8,579 nt of DNA from Thermoleophilia bacterium (GTDB taxonomy: Bacteria; Actinomycetota; Thermoleophilia; Gaiellales; Gaiellaceae): NCBI GenBank assembly GCA_025927435.1, contig JAICLM010000081.1:1-8579 (forward strand), written 5' to 3'. The position numbers and the translations under genes are program-made. The notes beneath the pieces are model-generated. The model did not search any database. It was not told where the DNA came from and saw only the letters and a list, made by a program, of their open reading frames with translations. Below, piece after piece: positions 5,901 through 8,579 of this stretch (within the stretch, counting starts at the first letter, position 1; each line of letters starts with the position of its first letter).

Positions 5901-8579
5901 TTGCCCTGGTTCCGTTTCCGGAAGAAAAAGTCTTCCGACGAGCAACGTCCCGACGTACCCGAGCTCGAGGCCAAGCCCGAGCTGACTCATCCGGCCGCCG
6001 ACGCGGCCGACTCCGAATCCACCCCGACCAAGCCGAAGCGTCGCCGCGGTAGCCGCGGGGGACGTGGACGCAAGAAGACCGGTTCCACCGCAGGCGCGAC
6101 TGCGGCCGCGCCGGAAAGAAAGGACTCGGCGCGGAAGGAGAAGGCCGAGCCCGCAAAGCAGCCGCAGCGCCGGGACCTGTCGCAGCGCCAGGAGCGCCGT
6201 CGCGACCAGTCGTCCCGCCGGCGCCGCGAGCCGCAGCGCCGCGCACCGCTTCCTGCTGCCAGGCGGGAGCTGATGATCTCCGTCGACGTCGGCGAGCGCG
6301 ACGTCGCAGTCCTCGAGGACGGCCGCGTCGCCGAGGTCTATCTCGAGCGGCCCGAGCGCCGCTCGATCGCGGGCAACATCTACCTCGGCCGCGTCGACAA
6401 CGTCCTGCCCGGGATGGAGGCCGCGTTCGTCGAGATCGGCCTCGAGAAGAACGGCTTTCTCTACGTCGACGAGATCGTCAGCCCCGAGCTCGAGAAGGGC
6501 CACGGGCGCAAGATCCAGGACCTGATCTCGCGCGGCCAGACGATCCTCGTCCAGGCCGTCAAGGACCCGATGAAGACGAAGGGCGCGCGCCTGACGACCC
6601 AGATCTCGCTGCCCGGCCGGTTCGTCGTCTTCGTCCCGCAGGGCGAGGGTCTCGGCGTCTCGCGCCGGCTCGACGACGACGAGCGCAACCGGCTGAAGGA
6701 CATCCTCAAGCGCCTCGAGGTGAAGGAGGGCGGCGTGATCGTCCGCACCGCCGCCGAGGGCGCGTCCGAAGAGGACATCGAGCGCGACCTGGTCTTCCTG
6801 CAACGGCTCTGGCGGTCGATCCAGGCGAAGGCGAAGACGGCCAAGGCGCCGGAGCTCGTCTATCAGGAAGCCGAGCTGCCGCTGCGCGTCGTCCGCGACC
6901 TCTTCACCGGCGACTTCGAGAAGGCGTACGTCGACGACGAGCGCACGTACCGCCGCATCGTCGGCTACCTGAAGAAGACGTCGCCGCACATGGTCGAGCG
7001 AGTCGTCCGCTACAAGGAGAAGACGCCGCTGATGGAGGCGTTCGGCGTCGAGCAGGAGATCAAGTCGACGATCGGGCGCCGCGTCGATCTCCCGTCCGGC
7101 GGCTACCTCATCTTCGACTATGCCGAGGCCTTCACCGTCATCGACGTCAACACGGGCCGCTTCGTCGGCGGCCGCGGCAAGAACTCGGGCAGCCGGCTCG
7201 AGGACACGATCACGAAGAACAACCTCGAGGCCGTGAAGGAGGTCGTCCGCCAGCTGCGGCTGCGCGACATCGGCGGGATCATCGTCATCGACTTCATCGA
7301 CATGGCCAACCCGAAGAACCGGGCGACGGTCGAGGAGGCGCTGCGCTCGGAGCTCGAGCGCGACCGCACGAAGACGTACGTGGTCGAGATCTCCCCGCTC
7401 GGGCTCGTGGAGATGACGCGCCAGAACGTGACCGACGGGCCGCGCGAGGTCATGACGCGCAAGTGCCCGACCTGCGGCGGCGACGGGATCGTCTACTCCG
7501 AGGCGTCCGCGGCGATCGACGTCGAGCGGCGCCTGCGCGCGCTCGCCGCCGGCTCGCGCTCGCAGGCCTTCCGCGTGGAGCTCGCCGACGGGATCGCGAG
7601 CGCGCTCGTCGGCCCCGGCGCCCGGCGGCTCATCGAACTCGAGGCGCTCACGAAGAAGCGCTTCTTTTTCGAGGGTAAGCCCGAGACGCACCTCGACCAC
7701 TTCGTCCTCCTCGGCGAGGGCAAGCTCGCCGACCTTGCGCCGCCGGCCCCGGTGGGCGAGGACGCGGAGGTGATGCTGCAGCTCGTCGAGGTCGACCGGC
7801 ACGACGGCGCCGCCGCCGTCGGCAAGCTGGACGGGCTCGAGGTGGTCGTCGCCGACATGGCCTCGCAGGTGGGCAAGCGCATGAAGGTGCGGATCCAGCG
7901 CGTGCTCGACGGTCGCGCCTATGCCGTCGCGATCCGCAAGACGAAGCCGGCGCCCGAGCCGCTGACGGCCGAGGGCGAGGCCGAGAAGCCGACGCGCAAG
8001 CCGCCGGCCCGGAAGGGCGCGACGGTCGCAAAGGACGCCGAGCCTGCCGTGGAGGAGCCCGAGGTCACGGAGGAACCCGAGGTCACGGAGGAGCCCGAGG
8101 CCGCGGCGGGGGAGACGGCTGAGGGCGAGTCGGAAGAGACGGCTGAGGGCGAAGACGCAACGAAGCCGAAGAAGAAGACGCGGCGCGGCTCGCGCGGCGG
8201 CCGCAAGCGGAAGAAGGCGCCCACGGCCGTCGAAGCAGCCGCGGCCGAGCCCGCGGCCGAGGGCGTTGTCGAAGAGGAAGCTCAGGAGCCGTCCCGCGCC
8301 GTCATGATCCACGTCCCCGGCGACGATCTCGGCCGCGACGGCAAGGCCGAGCCCGCATTCGAGACACCTGCCGAGGCCGAGCCCGAGGCAGCCGAGGCGT
8401 CGGCCACCGCTGAAGCCGAGGAAGCGCTGAAGCCCAGGAAGAAGACGCGGCGGGGCTCGCGCGGAGGCAAGAACCGGAAGAAGAAGACGGCGCCCACGTC
8501 CGAGAACGGCGCCGAGGCGGCCGCGGAGACCGAGGCGGCTCCAGAAGCCGAAGCTTCCTCGTCGGAGAACGGCGACTTC
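5901..8579 (+). CDS. rne: Ribonuclease E/G, C-terminus cut by the window edge
   Basis: RNase E is the endonuclease that starts mRNA decay and matures rRNA and tRNA, often as scaffold of a degradosome. The frame stays open for 893 codons to the last base, so the end is missing. Residues 1-120 are a basic, disordered extension. The core begins near 121, with the S1 domain at about 157-243 and conserved GFLYVDE (185-191). Arg282-Thr283 in GVIVRTA match the 5'-monophosphate sensor. Asp415 (VIDVN) and Asp464 (VIDFIDM) match the catalytic magnesium ligands. Cys522 and Cys525 (CPTC) match the zinc link that joins subunits. The small domain follows (about 530-612), then a TRAM-like domain (618-681), then a low-complexity Glu/Ala/Lys tail. 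A basic motif with RRGSRGG occurs at 44-59, 755-772 and 844-862. The central catalytic core with flanking tails is typical of actinobacterial RNase E. Confidence 0.93.
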   Translation, partial: MPWFRFRKKKSSDEQRPDVPELEAKPELTHPAADAADSESTPTKPKRRRGSRGGRGRKKTGSTAGATAAAPERKDSARKEKAEPAKQPQRRDLSQRQERRRDQSSRRRREPQRRAPLPAARRELMISVDVGERDVAVLEDGRVAEVYLERPERRSIAGNIYLGRVDNVLPGMEAAFVEIGLEKNGFLYVDEIVSPELEKGHGRKIQDLISRGQTILVQAVKDPMKTKGARLTTQISLPGRFVVFVPQGEGLGVSRRLDDDERNRLKDILKRLEVKEGGVIVRTAAEGASEEDIERDLVFLQRLWRSIQAKAKTAKAPELVYQEAELPLRVVRDLFTGDFEKAYVDDERTYRRIVGYLKKTSPHMVERVVRYKEKTPLMEAFGVEQEIKSTIGRRVDLPSGGYLIFDYAEAFTVIDVNTGRFVGGRGKNSGSRLEDTITKNNLEAVKEVVRQLRLRDIGGIIVIDFIDMANPKNRATVEEALRSELERDRTKTYVVEISPLGLVEMTRQNVTDGPREVMTRKCPTCGGDGIVYSEASAAIDVERRLRALAAGSRSQAFRVELADGIASALVGPGARRLIELEALTKKRFFFEGKPETHLDHFVLLGEGKLADLAPPAPVGEDAEVMLQLVEVDRHDGAAAVGKLDGLEVVVADMASQVGKRMKVRIQRVLDGRAYAVAIRKTKPAPEPLTAEGEAEKPTRKPPARKGATVAKDAEPAVEEPEVTEEPEVTEEPEAAAGETAEGESEETAEGEDATKPKKKTRRGSRGGRKRKKAPTAVEAAAAEPAAEGVVEEEAQEPSRAVMIHVPGDDLGRDGKAEPAFETPAEAEPEAAEASATAEAEEALKPRKKTRRGSRGGKNRKKKTAPTSENGAEAAAETEAAPEAEASSSENGDF
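8052..8105 (+). repeat. 18-base tandem repeat in the rne tail, three units
   Basis: Units at 8052-8069, 8070-8087 and 8088-8105 encode EEPEVT, EEPEVT and EEPEAA (residues 718-735). The first two differ by one silent base; the third diverges in its last six bases. This is a recent in-frame expansion within the acidic part of the disordered tail. Confidence 0.85.
8112..8152 (+). repeat. 24-base period repeat in the rne tail, two copies
   Basis: A 17-base sequence starting GAGACGGCTGAG occurs at 8112-8128 and again, identical, at 8136-8152. Both encode ETAEGE, separated by Ser-Glu. The repeat preserves the reading frame and adds to the acidic block before the second basic motif. Confidence 0.8.

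Noticed and set aside
5799..8312. 837-codon open frame on the minus strand opposite rne
   Set aside because: Again in exact codon register with the plus-strand gene and made of Leu/Asp/Arg/Val repeats. RNase E catalytic residues on the plus strand leave no doubt which is real.

Overview
The window looks chromosomal and comes from a very GC-rich bacterium (roughly 70% by eye, with strong G/C bias at third codon positions). GTG and TTG starts, TAnnnT-type -10 boxes, a possibly leaderless first gene and a large RNase E with disordered tails all fit Actinobacteria. A rod-shaped member of a deep lineage such as Thermoleophilia (Gaiellales or Solirubrobacterales) is my best guess, made from protein style and not from any search. 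I see no tRNA, rRNA, CRISPR array, insertion sequence or prophage gene.

Positions 44-5537 (+) form one tightly packed operon: mreC, mreD, mrdA (PBP2), rodA and a DUF697-like gene. The first four make up the elongasome (Rod complex). MreC and MreD are membrane scaffolds, RodA polymerises glycan strands from lipid II, and PBP2 cross-links them. Junctions are an ATGA overlap, an 8-base overlap with a TTG start, a TGATG overlap and a 5-base gap, so the genes are probably translationally coupled. mreB is not visible; only 43 bases precede mreC. The fifth gene looks like a degenerate GTPase with a DUF697/YcjF-like C-terminal domain.

Positions 5534-5728 (-) hold a 64-residue unknown gene with an excellent Shine-Dalgarno sequence. 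It converges on the operon and shares one CTAG with it, so both stop codons overlap and no terminator separates them.

Positions 5729-5900 are a divergent control region: a candidate promoter for the small gene, a short inverted repeat, a candidate promoter for rne, and a long GC-rich hairpin ending four bases before the rne Shine-Dalgarno. The hairpin is a good candidate for rne autoregulation.

Positions 5901-8579 (+) are rne, encoding RNase E/G, open for 893 codons to the window edge. The catalytic core is flanked by disordered tails that carry three copies of one basic RRGSRGG motif, and a TRAM-like domain follows the core.

No wholly new system stands out. The most interesting items are the pseudo-GTPase in the elongasome operon, the rne leader hairpin, and the repeated basic motif and TRAM-like domain of RNase E.
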